Source: Natrinema mahii (lineage in GTDB: Archaea; Halobacteriota; Halobacteria; Halobacteriales; Natrialbaceae). Taken from it: DNA of 64,000 nucleotides. Each line of letters opens with the position of its first letter. Positions within the stretch are counted from its first letter, which is position 1. The notes beneath the pieces were generated by a model. That model was not told the origin of the DNA. It made no database searches and saw only the letters and a program-made list of their open reading frames with translations. Of the stretch, positions 43,148 through 52,205 are shown in pieces. Where the stretch lies: NCBI GenBank assembly GCA_000690595.2, contig JHUT02000013.1:24667-88666 (forward strand), written 5' to 3'. The translations under genes and the position numbers were made by a program.

Positions 43148-43485
43148 ATGTTCATCGGAATCGACGTACACAAGCGGTACTCACAAATCGCAGTATTGGA
43201 CCAAAACGGTGAGATCGTCGAAGAGGTTCGCGTCGAAAACGCGAACCTCGACGACTTCGCCCAGCAGTACGCTGGGTCAAAAGCCGCGCTTGAAGCGACC
43301 AGCAACTACTACCACATTCATGACACTCTTTCAGAGTATCTGGATGTGACCGTCGCTAACCCCGGCGAATTGAAGTTGATCTCCGACTCGGACAAGAAAA
43401 CTGACCGCGTTGACGTGAAACAACTCGCTCGGATGGTTCGGTTAGGATCAATTCCTGAAAGCTACGTTCCAACTGACGAACTTCT
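43148..43485 (+). pseudogene. IS110-family recombinase, N-terminal fragment
   Basis: Starts MFIGIDVHKRYSQIAVLDQN, the DEDD-type opening of IS110 recombinases (Asp in GIDVHK), and continues with EATSNYYHIHD and SDKKTDRVDVKQLARMVRLG. It breaks after PESYVPTDEL, where the family normally goes on for 200 more residues including the serine domain. The rest of the frame belongs to the other IS read backwards. Confidence 0.85.
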
Positions 43486-43486
43486 G

Positions 43487-43584
43487 GCGCCCGCGCACCT
43501 GGCGGGCTCGCCCGCGTGCTTCCCCAACGCTTGTTTGGCTAGGTCACGACACTGCTCAATGAAGTCGAGGAGATCGATTTCCAT
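43487..43584 (-). pseudogene. IS5-type transposase, N-terminal fragment
   Basis: Minus frame from ATG 43584: MEIDLLDFIEQCRDLAKQAL then GKHAGEPA, the opening of a common haloarchaeal IS5-type transposase. It is cut at the joint with the IS110 fragment. Its inverted end lies 67 nt upstream at 43651-43662. Confidence 0.65.
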
Positions 43585-43674
43585 AGGACAGAATCGAATT
43601 CCTCGTCTTCATCCTTCTAAACCAGTGATATCGGCTGATTAGATCGCTGTTCAACAGAGCAGAATGTTTTAGTA

Positions 43675-45765
43675 TCAGTCTTTCTCAGGGACAGCTCTCA
43701 AACGATCAGTGCTTGGCTCATACACCTTCCCCTTCTGTTTCAACTTATCAATCTCGTGTTCAGCCTTAGACTGATCCATTCCAACTTCGCTTGCCCGGTC
43801 CAATACAAGTTCAGTTGGCGCACCATCGTCATATTCCTCTTCAATATCCTCGATAAGGTGTTTGAGGTTCTTGATCCGATCACGGTTCGATTTCGACGTG
43901 CCTGCTTCAACAATATCTGCGTCAAACTCTCCCGTCTCCGGATCAATACCAATATCTCGGAGACACGAACGGACAAGTTCGATCACGCGCTCTGCATCAC
44001 TTTCCTCGATGGTGTCTGAGAGCCGGATACGAGCACTCGCCTCTGACAACCGAACCAAAGCCTCCAGCTTCCGAGCAGAAACCGGGACTGACTGATCTTC
44101 ATCAATAGAAGACCGAATATCGACATAGAACTCCTTGATTGCCTCACGAGCCTCATCCGTCATTCGAGGATAACAATTGGATCGAGCATACGCAGCATAT
44201 TTCTGCAGAAGATCGGGATCAACTACTGGAGAAACCTGCTCAATTTCTTTCTCCACTTCCTCAGACTCCACTTCTGGTGAGATATACTCAGACTCTTGCC
44301 TGCTCAGCTCCCCAGCATAATTCGCCTGGAGAACATGATCAGCGAGTTTCTTATCCTCCCGCTCATCAGGCTGGTCCGTAATCAAAAACAGGAGATCAAA
44401 CTGGGAAAGCAGACCGGGTTCAAGAGCAAGCTGACCGCCAAGAGGCTCATACTGATCGAACCGCCCATACTTCGGGTTGCCAACTGCAAGTAATGATGCC
44501 CGTGCAGGGATAGAAACCGTGCTCGAACCCTTACTTGCTTCAACCACCTGCTCTTCGAGAACGTCATGGAGAGTTCGAAGCTCTTCCTCCCGGAAATCAG
44601 TGATATTATCTACACAGGCAATGCCCTGATCTGCCTTCGGAAGAGCACCAGCTTCAAAAGTCCAAGTACTGTTAGAACTGCTCGTTCGTTTTGCAGCAGC
44701 CGTCAACCCTACTTCGGTCGTATTAGTGGCGGAAACATGGACTGCTCGAGGGGCTACCCGGGCAGCATACCGTGCTAACTGGCTTTTTCCCACACCAGGG
44801 TCACCGAGAAGCCCGATATGAATGTCACCTCGAATCCGTGTTTCATCAGGAAGCTGTTTAGTTACACCTGAGAAAAGCTGGAGAAGCATTGCTAACTTCT
44901 CCTGATCGCATCCATAGATGGTTGGGGCAATCGATTCCACCATCTTCTCATAGATATCGTCGTCAGATGCGAGCCTGACAATCTGTTCTTTGTCCTCGTC
45001 TCGAATATTCAGCTGATATTCTTGAGCCTCGCTAATCCCTATTGCGTCAATGTACTTATCAGGGACTGAGGCTTTCGAATCCTTCAACTCTTCATCCCGA
45101 CGGACTATACCGGATACATTGATCGTGTTACCGGGCACGACCTCGTCCACTAAATCGTCTCTTAGTTCGACAACGATGATTTCACGGTCATCGTCAGTAC
45201 CCACGCCGGCAGGTCGCTGCTCTAAATAGAGCGTCTGCGTGTCCACGAATTCGCTTTGATCTTCGTTGACTCTGAACGGTCCTTCTTGTTCGCATCCTTG
45301 ACATTCATGTGGTTCCTGTTCGTCGCCTCTTCCTTGCGGTACACGAGTCAGGGTTCCACAGAGCTGGCATTCAAACGCTGCTTCTGCGAGAGAACTCTGT
45401 GATTGAGAGATTGAGTCTACTGTACCGGTTATCTCCACAAGCTGATTGATGTGACGGCTCCGTATCTCACCGATGTCAGTGCGCTCATCGAGATTGTAGA
45501 GACGGATGTGAGCTTGGCCAAGAGAGACATTCATTGAGTGGCCATAGAATCGAAGACCCTCTTCTGCAAAACGCCTCACCTGACCGGGTTGTCTTAGAAA
45601 GTCATCTGCTAGATCCGCATTAAACCTGTGGAGGTACTGCCAGTCAACGTAGAGAGAGCGTTGTTCATCAGGATATTTCTCTGCAAGTTCCTTAATCTCC
45701 TCGTCGTAGTAGTGTTCGAAGAACTTCTCAAAAGCATCGACTATTTCCGAATTCCCTGCTCCCAT
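43675..45765 (-). CDS. mcm: MCM helicase paralogue with altered catalytic residues
   Basis: A 696-residue protein with full MCM layout: N-terminal OB domain with zinc knuckle (CQLCGTLTRV ... HECQGCEQ), Walker A GDPGVGKS (Lys327), sensor 1 AVGNPKYGR, C-terminal winged helix. But the Walker B, usually Ile-Asp-Glu-x-Asp-Lys-Met, reads VDNITDF (Asp386, Asn387), and the arginine finger Ser-Arg-Phe-Asp reads SQFD (Gln455). ATP binding should remain while hydrolysis should be weak or absent. It may act as a regulator or structural subunit, or depend on the host MCM. TATA-like ACTATAGT at about 45791-45798 is about 29 nt from ATG 45765. Moderate GC and a separate phylogenetic look suggest a mobile-element MCM. 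Confidence 0.92.
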   Translation of the reverse strand: MGAGNSEIVDAFEKFFEHYYDEEIKELAEKYPDEQRSLYVDWQYLHRFNADLADDFLRQPGQVRRFAEEGLRFYGHSMNVSLGQAHIRLYNLDERTDIGEIRSRHINQLVEITGTVDSISQSQSSLAEAAFECQLCGTLTRVPQGRGDEQEPHECQGCEQEGPFRVNEDQSEFVDTQTLYLEQRPAGVGTDDDREIIVVELRDDLVDEVVPGNTINVSGIVRRDEELKDSKASVPDKYIDAIGISEAQEYQLNIRDEDKEQIVRLASDDDIYEKMVESIAPTIYGCDQEKLAMLLQLFSGVTKQLPDETRIRGDIHIGLLGDPGVGKSQLARYAARVAPRAVHVSATNTTEVGLTAAAKRTSSSNSTWTFEAGALPKADQGIACVDNITDFREEELRTLHDVLEEQVVEASKGSSTVSIPARASLLAVGNPKYGRFDQYEPLGGQLALEPGLLSQFDLLFLITDQPDEREDKKLADHVLQANYAGELSRQESEYISPEVESEEVEKEIEQVSPVVDPDLLQKYAAYARSNCYPRMTDEAREAIKEFYVDIRSSIDEDQSVPVSARKLEALVRLSEASARIRLSDTIEESDAERVIELVRSCLRDIGIDPETGEFDADIVEAGTSKSNRDRIKNLKHLIEDIEEEYDDGAPTELVLDRASEVGMDQSKAEHEIDKLKQKGKVYEPSTDRLRAVPEKD

Positions 45766-45977
45766 GCTCTAAGTCGATGTCTTGAAACACTATAGTTCTT
45801 TGAGATGTGGCCTTATCAGTTTCCAATACAGTCTCTATCACCGGTTTTGGTACAGAGAAATGTTGAAAGAGATTTTGGAATCATATAGCTATTTGAGTGT
45901 ATCTGTTTTATAGAAATGGTCGCGGTCCAGATAAGGAAAATGTATTAGCAACTCAGTTTCAATGTGGCGGACATCAA

Positions 45978-47231
45978 ATGAGTGGTGCGTTCTATGGTTC
46001 CTTGGCTGCATCTGCTAGCGTTTTCGTAGCTATCCTCACTGCCCTACTTGTCAACAACTACGTTCGAATCAAGTCTGACCGCCGGCAGACCAAGAACGAA
46101 CTTAACCGGATCGAAGAGGACTTAGATGGACTCGAGGAAAGACGAGAAGATCATCAAGAAGCTGTAAACAATCTGGTTGAGAAGCGAGAGGCAGATTATA
46201 AAGAGAAAGCCGAAGATCAGGTTGACGAGTTCATTGAGAGCGAAGTACCCTCTGAATTCTTCAAGCCAATTGAGCACCTGACTGTTGACGAACTCTACCA
46301 AGAATTAATCGACTTTCACGACTGCGAGTCACCTGACGATTTAGAGGATAGTCCAACCAATCATCACCACAGAGACATACTGGAAGAACGGTTAGATGGG
46401 ATTGAGAATCAGATCCTAACCGACCTAATTCCCTCATTTGCCTCCGAATACGAAGGAAAGGGCTGGGATCTAAAGTCTGAACCTAACCGTACCAGTCTAG
46501 CTGAGGCAATAGAAGAGATACAAGATGAGGAAGATCAAGAGAGTGAGAACGAAGACGAGAATCAGACCGAAGAAGATGATGAGCCAGATATCAAAGTGAA
46601 GGCTGAAAACCTGAGAAGAAGTCCGTTAGAGCTTGACGAGTTCATAGATAAATACAGAGAAGAATATAGCCTTGATGATCTCGAGGACAAAACAGTAACT
46701 GCTCTCAAAGATGAATATGAGAAGACCGTCAACAAACCACCTGAGTCTAATTACTCATCCATAAACAGCTCTCTCGGTCAAAACACAGTCAATTCCCTTC
46801 TCTCAGGTATTTCACCTGCAGCAATGGCTGCAGCACAAGAATCATACGAAAATCCTCTCAGAGAAATTGACTATTCTACGATGAATAAAAACTGGGGGCT
46901 CAGTATTCGAGAGAAACAGAAGCTCGAAAAAGTACAGGAAAAACTCCATGAAGTTAAGAACGAGATCCAAATCCTCGAAAAGAGGAAAGAGCGGCTTCAA
47001 CGGGAGAAAAACCGGTTGCATCCCGAGGATCTTAATTCAACTCTTCACGCAAATATAGCAACAATCCTTCTCTCGGTTGTCGTCCCGATGGCTGCGTACC
47101 TTGATACCGTGACTGAGTTCACGATCTCAGAACTTGGCTGGGTGAATATCTGGATGATTGCCGGAAGCTGGCTTTTCGGCCTGATAATCGTGTTCGCGGC
47201 TATCTATCGCCGGATAAATAGTGATGACTGA
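45978..47231 (+). CDS. membrane-anchored coiled-coil protein
   Basis: A 417-residue protein from ATG 45978 (MSGAFYGSLAASASVFVAIL); the 27 upstream codons in frame are unlike coding sequence. One N-terminal hydrophobic segment (residues 7-27), then a highly charged coiled coil (ELNRIEEDLDGLEERREDHQ; a second at KLEKVQEKLHEVKNEIQILE), then two C-terminal membrane segments (NIATILLSVVVPMAAYLDTV, MIAGSWLFGLIIVFAAIY). It is divergent from the MCM gene. Function unknown; a role in membrane or envelope organisation of the element is only a guess. Confidence 0.65.
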   Translation: MSGAFYGSLAASASVFVAILTALLVNNYVRIKSDRRQTKNELNRIEEDLDGLEERREDHQEAVNNLVEKREADYKEKAEDQVDEFIESEVPSEFFKPIEHLTVDELYQELIDFHDCESPDDLEDSPTNHHHRDILEERLDGIENQILTDLIPSFASEYEGKGWDLKSEPNRTSLAEAIEEIQDEEDQESENEDENQTEEDDEPDIKVKAENLRRSPLELDEFIDKYREEYSLDDLEDKTVTALKDEYEKTVNKPPESNYSSINSSLGQNTVNSLLSGISPAAMAAAQESYENPLREIDYSTMNKNWGLSIREKQKLEKVQEKLHEVKNEIQILEKRKERLQREKNRLHPEDLNSTLHANIATILLSVVVPMAAYLDTVTEFTISELGWVNIWMIAGSWLFGLIIVFAAIYRRINSDD

Positions 47232-47639
47232 AATCGTGATGGAGCTTTTCAATTAGGTCTCTCAGTCGGATTCATTACTTTTCTTAGATTTATATAAATC
47301 CTCAGATTCAACTATAGTTTTTAAATCTATCCAAATCTGTATCTGATTCTTCAAGAGGATCAGGATACGATTCCTCCGGAAAGTCGAGATCTAACAGCGA
47401 GACTAAGTTTTATCGTCGCTGGATAGAATCTGAGGAACTGTCTCTATCACGTGAGAAAATGAGATACGAGAAATCATATTATGGTGTTCATCAATTTCAG
47501 TAAGTTCGCTGAGTTGGATCTATAAATATCTATGAATCTCACTGGGGATACTAATTCCTGTTAATAATATCTAGAAAAAACTTTTATACAGCATATACAA
47601 TGGGTATTCTATGAACTTACAGTCCAAATGTGATAACTG
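47232..47639. other. AT-rich intergenic region with secretion-operon promoter
   Basis: No gene seen in 408 nt. TTTTATAC at 47582-47589, with an A-rich stretch before it, is the likely TATA box of the downstream operon, giving a start near 47614. Confidence 0.5.
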
Positions 47640-47876
47640 ATGTATAATTCCAACATTATGAGTGGCTCAGTCAAATTGACTGACGAAGTATCAGCCCTCT
47701 CACAACCCGGGCCACATGTGCCTATCAGTTTCCAAGGCGTACTGACCGAGAAGTCGCCGTTCGACGAGACTCGTTCTCGTAGCCCTCGCGATAAGCTGAG
47801 TGAGCAATCTGAAGCAGATCTTGATCGTGTGACTCTCGAAGTGCTGTTCGAACATTCCTGCAGACTACTCCACTAA
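47640..47876 (+). CDS. small protein at head of secretion operon
   Basis: A 78-residue protein (MYNSNIMSGSVKLTDEVSAL), or 72 residues from ATG 47658. It has no membrane segment or motif. Its TAA overlaps the ATG of the pilin-like gene (TAATG), so it belongs to the operon. The promoter lies 50 nt upstream. Function unknown. Confidence 0.5.
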   Translation: MYNSNIMSGSVKLTDEVSALSQPGPHVPISFQGVLTEKSPFDETRSRSPRDKLSEQSEADLDRVTLEVLFEHSCRLLH

Positions 47877-48331
47877 TGAGTATCAACTCCTCACGTAATT
47901 CATCAGAACCGTCATCTGAACACTCCAATTTGCCGACCAAGTTCCGACAAGCGTGTAGACGAGTCGTGCCAGCAGCAACCTCACTTGCTGTGTGGCTGAT
48001 CTTCATTGCCCTTGCTTCCGGATCGGTAGCTGCCCAATCGAGTGTGGGTGATGTCTACTGTGGAACCGGTGTTGAGACTGGTATTGGCATCGTCTTCGGC
48101 GCTGTTGCCGGTCTCGGTCTTCCTGCAACGGGATTCTACGTCGGTCGAGCTGGCCTCTCGTACATGCGCGCTGGTGGGAACCCAGAAAAGAAGAACCAGG
48201 CCAAAGAGCAGCTCGTAATGTCGGGTGTCGGATTCGGGATCATCGTCCTCGCGCTGATCTCGCCCGAACTGATTGACAAGGTTGGCAGTCAGATGGGATT
48301 CGGCTTCTCAGACTGTGTCAAACCTTTTTGA
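47876..48331 (+). CDS. VirB2/TrbC-like pilin candidate
   Basis: A 151-residue protein. A signal-like segment (VVPAATSLAVWLIFIALASG, residues 30-50) ends near VAAQ; two more membrane segments follow (GIGIVFGAVAGLGLPATGFY, VMSGVGFGIIVLALISPELI). The small loop GGNPEKKNQAKEQLV between them is the typical link of VirB2/TrbC-type pilins and their archaeal relatives. Place just before the envelope genes and VirB6- and VirB4-like genes supports this. Two cysteines remain in the mature part. Confidence 0.6.
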   Translation: MSINSSRNSSEPSSEHSNLPTKFRQACRRVVPAATSLAVWLIFIALASGSVAAQSSVGDVYCGTGVETGIGIVFGAVAGLGLPATGFYVGRAGLSYMRAGGNPEKKNQAKEQLVMSGVGFGIIVLALISPELIDKVGSQMGFGFSDCVKPF

Positions 48332-48361
48332 TCATCAGAGATTTCGGTTGATTGAACCCTA

Positions 48362-50122
48362 ATGACCGCGTCACGTGCGATCGCCGCCGCCCTCATGCTT
48401 CTCGTTGCAAGCGGAGGCGCTGTGTTCCCAGCTGCCGGTGTCGCTGTTGCCGAGTCGAACTCGAGTTCGAACACAGCGATTCCTGCTGATGGGCCAGATT
48501 ACGGCGTGAACGAGACACGGTTCCCGCTATTGTGGTCAGAAGACCTTGATCAGCAAAACCGCTCGAGCGACGAATTCGAGGACACAATTCCCTCTGAACT
48601 GGAGTTTTCGGCCCGGCTTGCAGGGTCGACGGATGTCCCGTTCGAGAAACCGATCGAAGATGTCGAGAGGTGGAACAGTGGTGATATACAGGACTTTGAC
48701 CCTGGTGGCGAGAAAACCTCTGTCCATCCTGAAGGGGCACACCTTGAGGATGGGCTCTACATTCGGGATGCATACGCGAGTATCGTGGCAGTCCAGCCGT
48801 CGACGGTGCTGCACTCGGGGAACACGTCGACGCGATACATCACGCCAGACGGCGAGGTCCTCACGATAGCCGATTACCGAGTCCGTGTCCCAGACGATGA
48901 CACGAGCGGCTCGGTTCGCCATCACTGGTCGATTGCTGAGAGTGCTATCGACACGGTTGTCTTACAGACAGAGAGCTGGGTACTCGACGCCGATCGTGGC
49001 CATCGCTCCACGCTCGAGTATCGGGGATTGTCAGGAGCGCAGAATCTGACTGTCGAGGCCACAATTACTGCTCGTCTTCGCCATGAAATCCGGACGTGTA
49101 CTGACTACAATAGCTCGATCGGATCCTGCGAAGGGTCATGGGAGACAGAAGTCGACTATCCAACTGACCGAGTAACAGCGACAGATTCACGCCACGCAGT
49201 TGTCACACAGATCAACGACAGAGGCGGGAAGCGCGTTACGTTCGAGAATGAGACAACTCACACCGGCGCTGTTATTCATCCAGGAACTCGGTGGTCAGCA
49301 ATCGATGTTGGCAGTGACGCGCGTCTCCGTGGAAACTGGTGGTTCTATTCCGCGGGAGTCGACGGCTGGCAGACGATGGTGTCCCAGACGGAAACAGAGA
49401 CGACTCGGACGAACTCGTCTGTTCGTCCGGCACAGCTCCACGCGATCCCCACGCAGAAACGCCCGGATATGCCGAGCAAGGCAACGGAAGATGCTGTGCC
49501 GCCGTTAGTGATCGAAGAGGCGTGGGGGAGCGAACACGCTGGTCCGTCTCTTCCCAGTGAGATCGCCATTCCGACGGTTGGCAATTATACGAATGCGACA
49601 TCGATCGCCGTCCGATCAGAGACGCTTCCAGCAGCGACCTTCGACGACGTAACCGTTCACGGGATCGTTCGAGGCCAGTCAGAGACGATTTCGGTTACGG
49701 ACAACGGAACCGTTCGTGACACAACTCTCGAGTTGACGGTTCTCGAGACGAACTCGTCGGGAACGCTTGTGCAGGCCACAGTCACGGAGACGACGACCGG
49801 CGATCCAGTGACGAGTGGCCAAGTCGAAATCGGCAATCAATCGGCTGCGCTGAACGCGAGCGGAATGGCCGTCTTCGAACTCGAGAAGCGACCGTCGTCG
49901 CTCATCACTGGCCAGTACGTTCCAGCAGACTGGTGGCATGCCGATCAGCTGTACTCAGCAGCGGAGGATCGGACAACAGTACCTCCGAACTATCCCGAGT
50001 TCCAGAAGCTTGTCCAGTTATTCCTCGTGACGCTGCTCTGGTTCCTCCCGGCTGCTCTAGCTGTCTATGGCTTTGACTACCTGACTGGCGGTGCGGTCCT
50101 TGGACTACGAGACTATCAATGA
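48362..50122 (+). CDS. large secreted membrane-anchored protein of secretion operon
   Basis: A 586-residue protein. The signal peptide ASRAIAAALMLLVASGGAVF (residues 3-22, cleavage near 30) precedes a long, acidic, beta-rich extracellular part with many N-x-S/T glycosylation sites. One C-terminal membrane segment (LVQLFLVTLLWFLPAALAVY) anchors it, near residues 555-575. Haloarchaeal conjugation-type operons usually contain such a large exported protein of unknown detail, perhaps for cell contact. It overlaps the next gene by 4 nt (ATGA). Confidence 0.7.
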   Translation: MTASRAIAAALMLLVASGGAVFPAAGVAVAESNSSSNTAIPADGPDYGVNETRFPLLWSEDLDQQNRSSDEFEDTIPSELEFSARLAGSTDVPFEKPIEDVERWNSGDIQDFDPGGEKTSVHPEGAHLEDGLYIRDAYASIVAVQPSTVLHSGNTSTRYITPDGEVLTIADYRVRVPDDDTSGSVRHHWSIAESAIDTVVLQTESWVLDADRGHRSTLEYRGLSGAQNLTVEATITARLRHEIRTCTDYNSSIGSCEGSWETEVDYPTDRVTATDSRHAVVTQINDRGGKRVTFENETTHTGAVIHPGTRWSAIDVGSDARLRGNWWFYSAGVDGWQTMVSQTETETTRTNSSVRPAQLHAIPTQKRPDMPSKATEDAVPPLVIEEAWGSEHAGPSLPSEIAIPTVGNYTNATSIAVRSETLPAATFDDVTVHGIVRGQSETISVTDNGTVRDTTLELTVLETNSSGTLVQATVTETTTGDPVTSGQVEIGNQSAALNASGMAVFELEKRPSSLITGQYVPADWWHADQLYSAAEDRTTVPPNYPEFQKLVQLFLVTLLWFLPAALAVYGFDYLTGGAVLGLRDYQ

Positions 50123-50988
50123 AAGAGAACACCAACACAGACAACAACAGTATCGATCGCCGAGCGGTCCTTGCTACCCTTGGTGTGAGTACAGCCGCTC
50201 TTGCTGGCTGTACGTCGGGTACATCGACAGACCCATCGAACACCAGTAACAGTGCGGATGGCAACGGGATTAGTGCAGAAGGGAGTGATGTCTTCACTTC
50301 TGTCGAGATGGGTGACGCAAATCTCGAGATCGAGGTTGCTGATGATGAGTCAGTTGAGTTTATCAATCTCGTCGATCCGAACGGCGAGTTGTTCGATCAA
50401 CAGCGTCTCGCGACCGGTGAGACCACGACATCATTCGAAATTCTCGGTCGCTATGAGGACAGTGTCCCCACTGGGGACTATGAACTGATTGCCCTCGATG
50501 GAGACGAGCAGATCGACACGACGACAATCACGCTCGAGGCGGAGTGTACGATTACGGATGTGCTGTGGGCAGCAGAGAACCCTGACATGGAGTGGGACAA
50601 GAATTCGCCTGTCTGGGATGAGTATGCAGCGGTCGTTATTGAGAATACAGGCACGATCCCTTCGTTACTTACTGAACTTCGGTGGAAAGGAGCCCCAGCT
50701 GCTAAGCTCGGGTTGGATGACACAGTATCGTACTACCATGAGACACGCCTGCCACCTGGTAAGACAACTGTCTATTCGTTTAATCAGATTTACCAAACGA
50801 GTGGGGCAGGTGGGTCGCTTGATTGCACCGAATTAGGAACGGAACCGATGACGGTGACAGCTGTTGTTCAAGTAGGGCAGAATCCATCGTATGCACAGCA
50901 AATCGAGTACGGTGGGGACCAGTCGTGTGATCTTTCAATTGTTGAGGAGGGCCCCAATAAATCGCTCTCTGATGGGGGTGAGAGTTAG
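50119..50988 (+). CDS. Tat-type lipoprotein of secretion operon
   Basis: A 289-residue protein. The N-terminus has RR in SIDRRAVLATLGVSTAALAG followed by Cys, which is a Tat signal with lipobox LAGC. A low-complexity linker rich in T, S and N follows, then two beta-rich domains (SVEMGDANLEIEVADDESVE, CTITDVLWAAENPDMEWDKN). It should be anchored to the outer face of the membrane by lipid. It starts inside the stop codon of the previous gene and ends directly before the VirB6-like gene. Confidence 0.75.
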   Translation: MKENTNTDNNSIDRRAVLATLGVSTAALAGCTSGTSTDPSNTSNSADGNGISAEGSDVFTSVEMGDANLEIEVADDESVEFINLVDPNGELFDQQRLATGETTTSFEILGRYEDSVPTGDYELIALDGDEQIDTTTITLEAECTITDVLWAAENPDMEWDKNSPVWDEYAAVVIENTGTIPSLLTELRWKGAPAAKLGLDDTVSYYHETRLPPGKTTVYSFNQIYQTSGAGGSLDCTELGTEPMTVTAVVQVGQNPSYAQQIEYGGDQSCDLSIVEEGPNKSLSDGGES

Positions 50989-52200
50989 ATGGGCTGGCTA
51001 CAAGAGGAAGTCGAGAATGCGATCGAAAGTACCCTCGAGAGACTTGCCGACGCACTTCTCGGTCTGATAAACGAGATCTATGAGGCATTGCTGAGGCCGG
51101 TTGTGGGTGTTCCAGCGCCCATGTCGGATTCGAGTTATATCGTCGTTGGCACGCCAAGTGATGAACCTTGGACGAGTTTGTATCAGGATGTTTACTTGGC
51201 GTATATTATGCCACTGGCGATTATGATGGTCGTCATTGCTGCTGCATTCATTGGTATCCGTTCTGGCTCAATGAGTGAGTATAGACGCAAGCGCCTTCTG
51301 AGGCGGCTAGGTCTTGTGTTTATGGGGACATTCGTTTGGTTCCCATTGGTGTCGCTTCCTTTGCAGTTTATCGATGCAATCGGAATGACGATTGCTCCAA
51401 TCGAAGAAATGTCATCAGGGCTCGGAGGACTTATTCAGTCGACTCTTGGAGGCACATTTGCGATTCTTGCGATGGTTGCTATCTCGAACCTGCTTTTAGT
51501 TGTTGCTGGGTTCATCGTTGCTCTTCGGTGGGTTGGAGTGTTTGTGTTGACAGTCACCATGCCTCTTTTGGGCGTGATCTGGGCACTTGAGATCTGGCCC
51601 TTCACTCCAGCAGCAAATATGGCTCGTCGAGTCGCTGGGATCTATCCTGGGTTAGTGCTTGCCGGAATTCCGGCAGCTCTACTCTTCCGAATTGGCTGGG
51701 AAGTTGGTGGTATTGAGACGCTCGGCCAGAATGAGCTCTTCTCGCTGTTTATCGGATTGACTCTGATCCCTGCAGCGATTATTGCGATGTCCATGACGGT
51801 CTACTGGAGTAGCCCTGCAATACGGACGATCGCCCAGAAAGGAGCAGCTACGACGAATCCTGCAGCGGCCAAAGCTGGCGCTGCAAAGGCAAAGCAGACC
51901 TCTGGAAAGGCGGTTCGTGGTGCCCGAAACGTCCACCGGGGATACGCAGAGAACCAGATTGGTGCTGTCACGAAAAGCGGTCAGACGACACTCGAGAGCG
52001 GCGATTCGAAAGCGTACAAGGTTGGCTCCTCAGCTCGCTCAACGAAGGATCACGCCGGCCGCTACAACAACTTGCGGAAGTCGAAGACAGGACGGATGCG
52101 CGATAAGGCAGCTGATGATACTCGAAAAGCTACACAGAAGGTGTCGACTCGAGCGAAGCGTGGGCTCAAAAACACGAAAGAGAAGGTCTCGAGGTGGTGA
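50989..52200 (+). CDS. VirB6/TrbL-like polytopic channel protein
   Basis: A 403-residue protein with about six membrane segments (for example YIMPLAIMMVVIAAAFIGIR, AILAMVAISNLLLVVAGFIV, GVFVLTVTMPLLGVIWALEI, FSLFIGLTLIPAAIIAMSMT), then a 110-residue strongly basic tail (KAGAAKAKQTSGKAVRGARN). Topology and place before VirB4 fit the VirB6/TrbL channel of type IV secretion systems. The ATG directly follows the previous stop codon. The basic tail is unusual in a halophile and could contact DNA. Confidence 0.7.
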   Translation: MGWLQEEVENAIESTLERLADALLGLINEIYEALLRPVVGVPAPMSDSSYIVVGTPSDEPWTSLYQDVYLAYIMPLAIMMVVIAAAFIGIRSGSMSEYRRKRLLRRLGLVFMGTFVWFPLVSLPLQFIDAIGMTIAPIEEMSSGLGGLIQSTLGGTFAILAMVAISNLLLVVAGFIVALRWVGVFVLTVTMPLLGVIWALEIWPFTPAANMARRVAGIYPGLVLAGIPAALLFRIGWEVGGIETLGQNELFSLFIGLTLIPAAIIAMSMTVYWSSPAIRTIAQKGAATTNPAAAKAGAAKAKQTSGKAVRGARNVHRGYAENQIGAVTKSGQTTLESGDSKAYKVGSSARSTKDHAGRYNNLRKSKTGRMRDKAADDTRKATQKVSTRAKRGLKNTKEKVSRW

Positions 52201-52205
52201 GTTCG

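Larger units (their letters stand above)
42916..43662. mobile_element. nested IS remnants bounded by 12-bp inverted ends
   Basis: CTGCTCTGTTGA (42916-42927) and TCAACAGAGCAG (43651-43662) are perfect inverted copies and likely the ends of an IS5-type element. Inside are the N-terminal part of an IS110-type recombinase (plus strand) and the N-terminal 30 codons of another transposase (minus strand), joined near 43485. No target duplication is evident. The whole is inactive. Confidence 0.65.
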
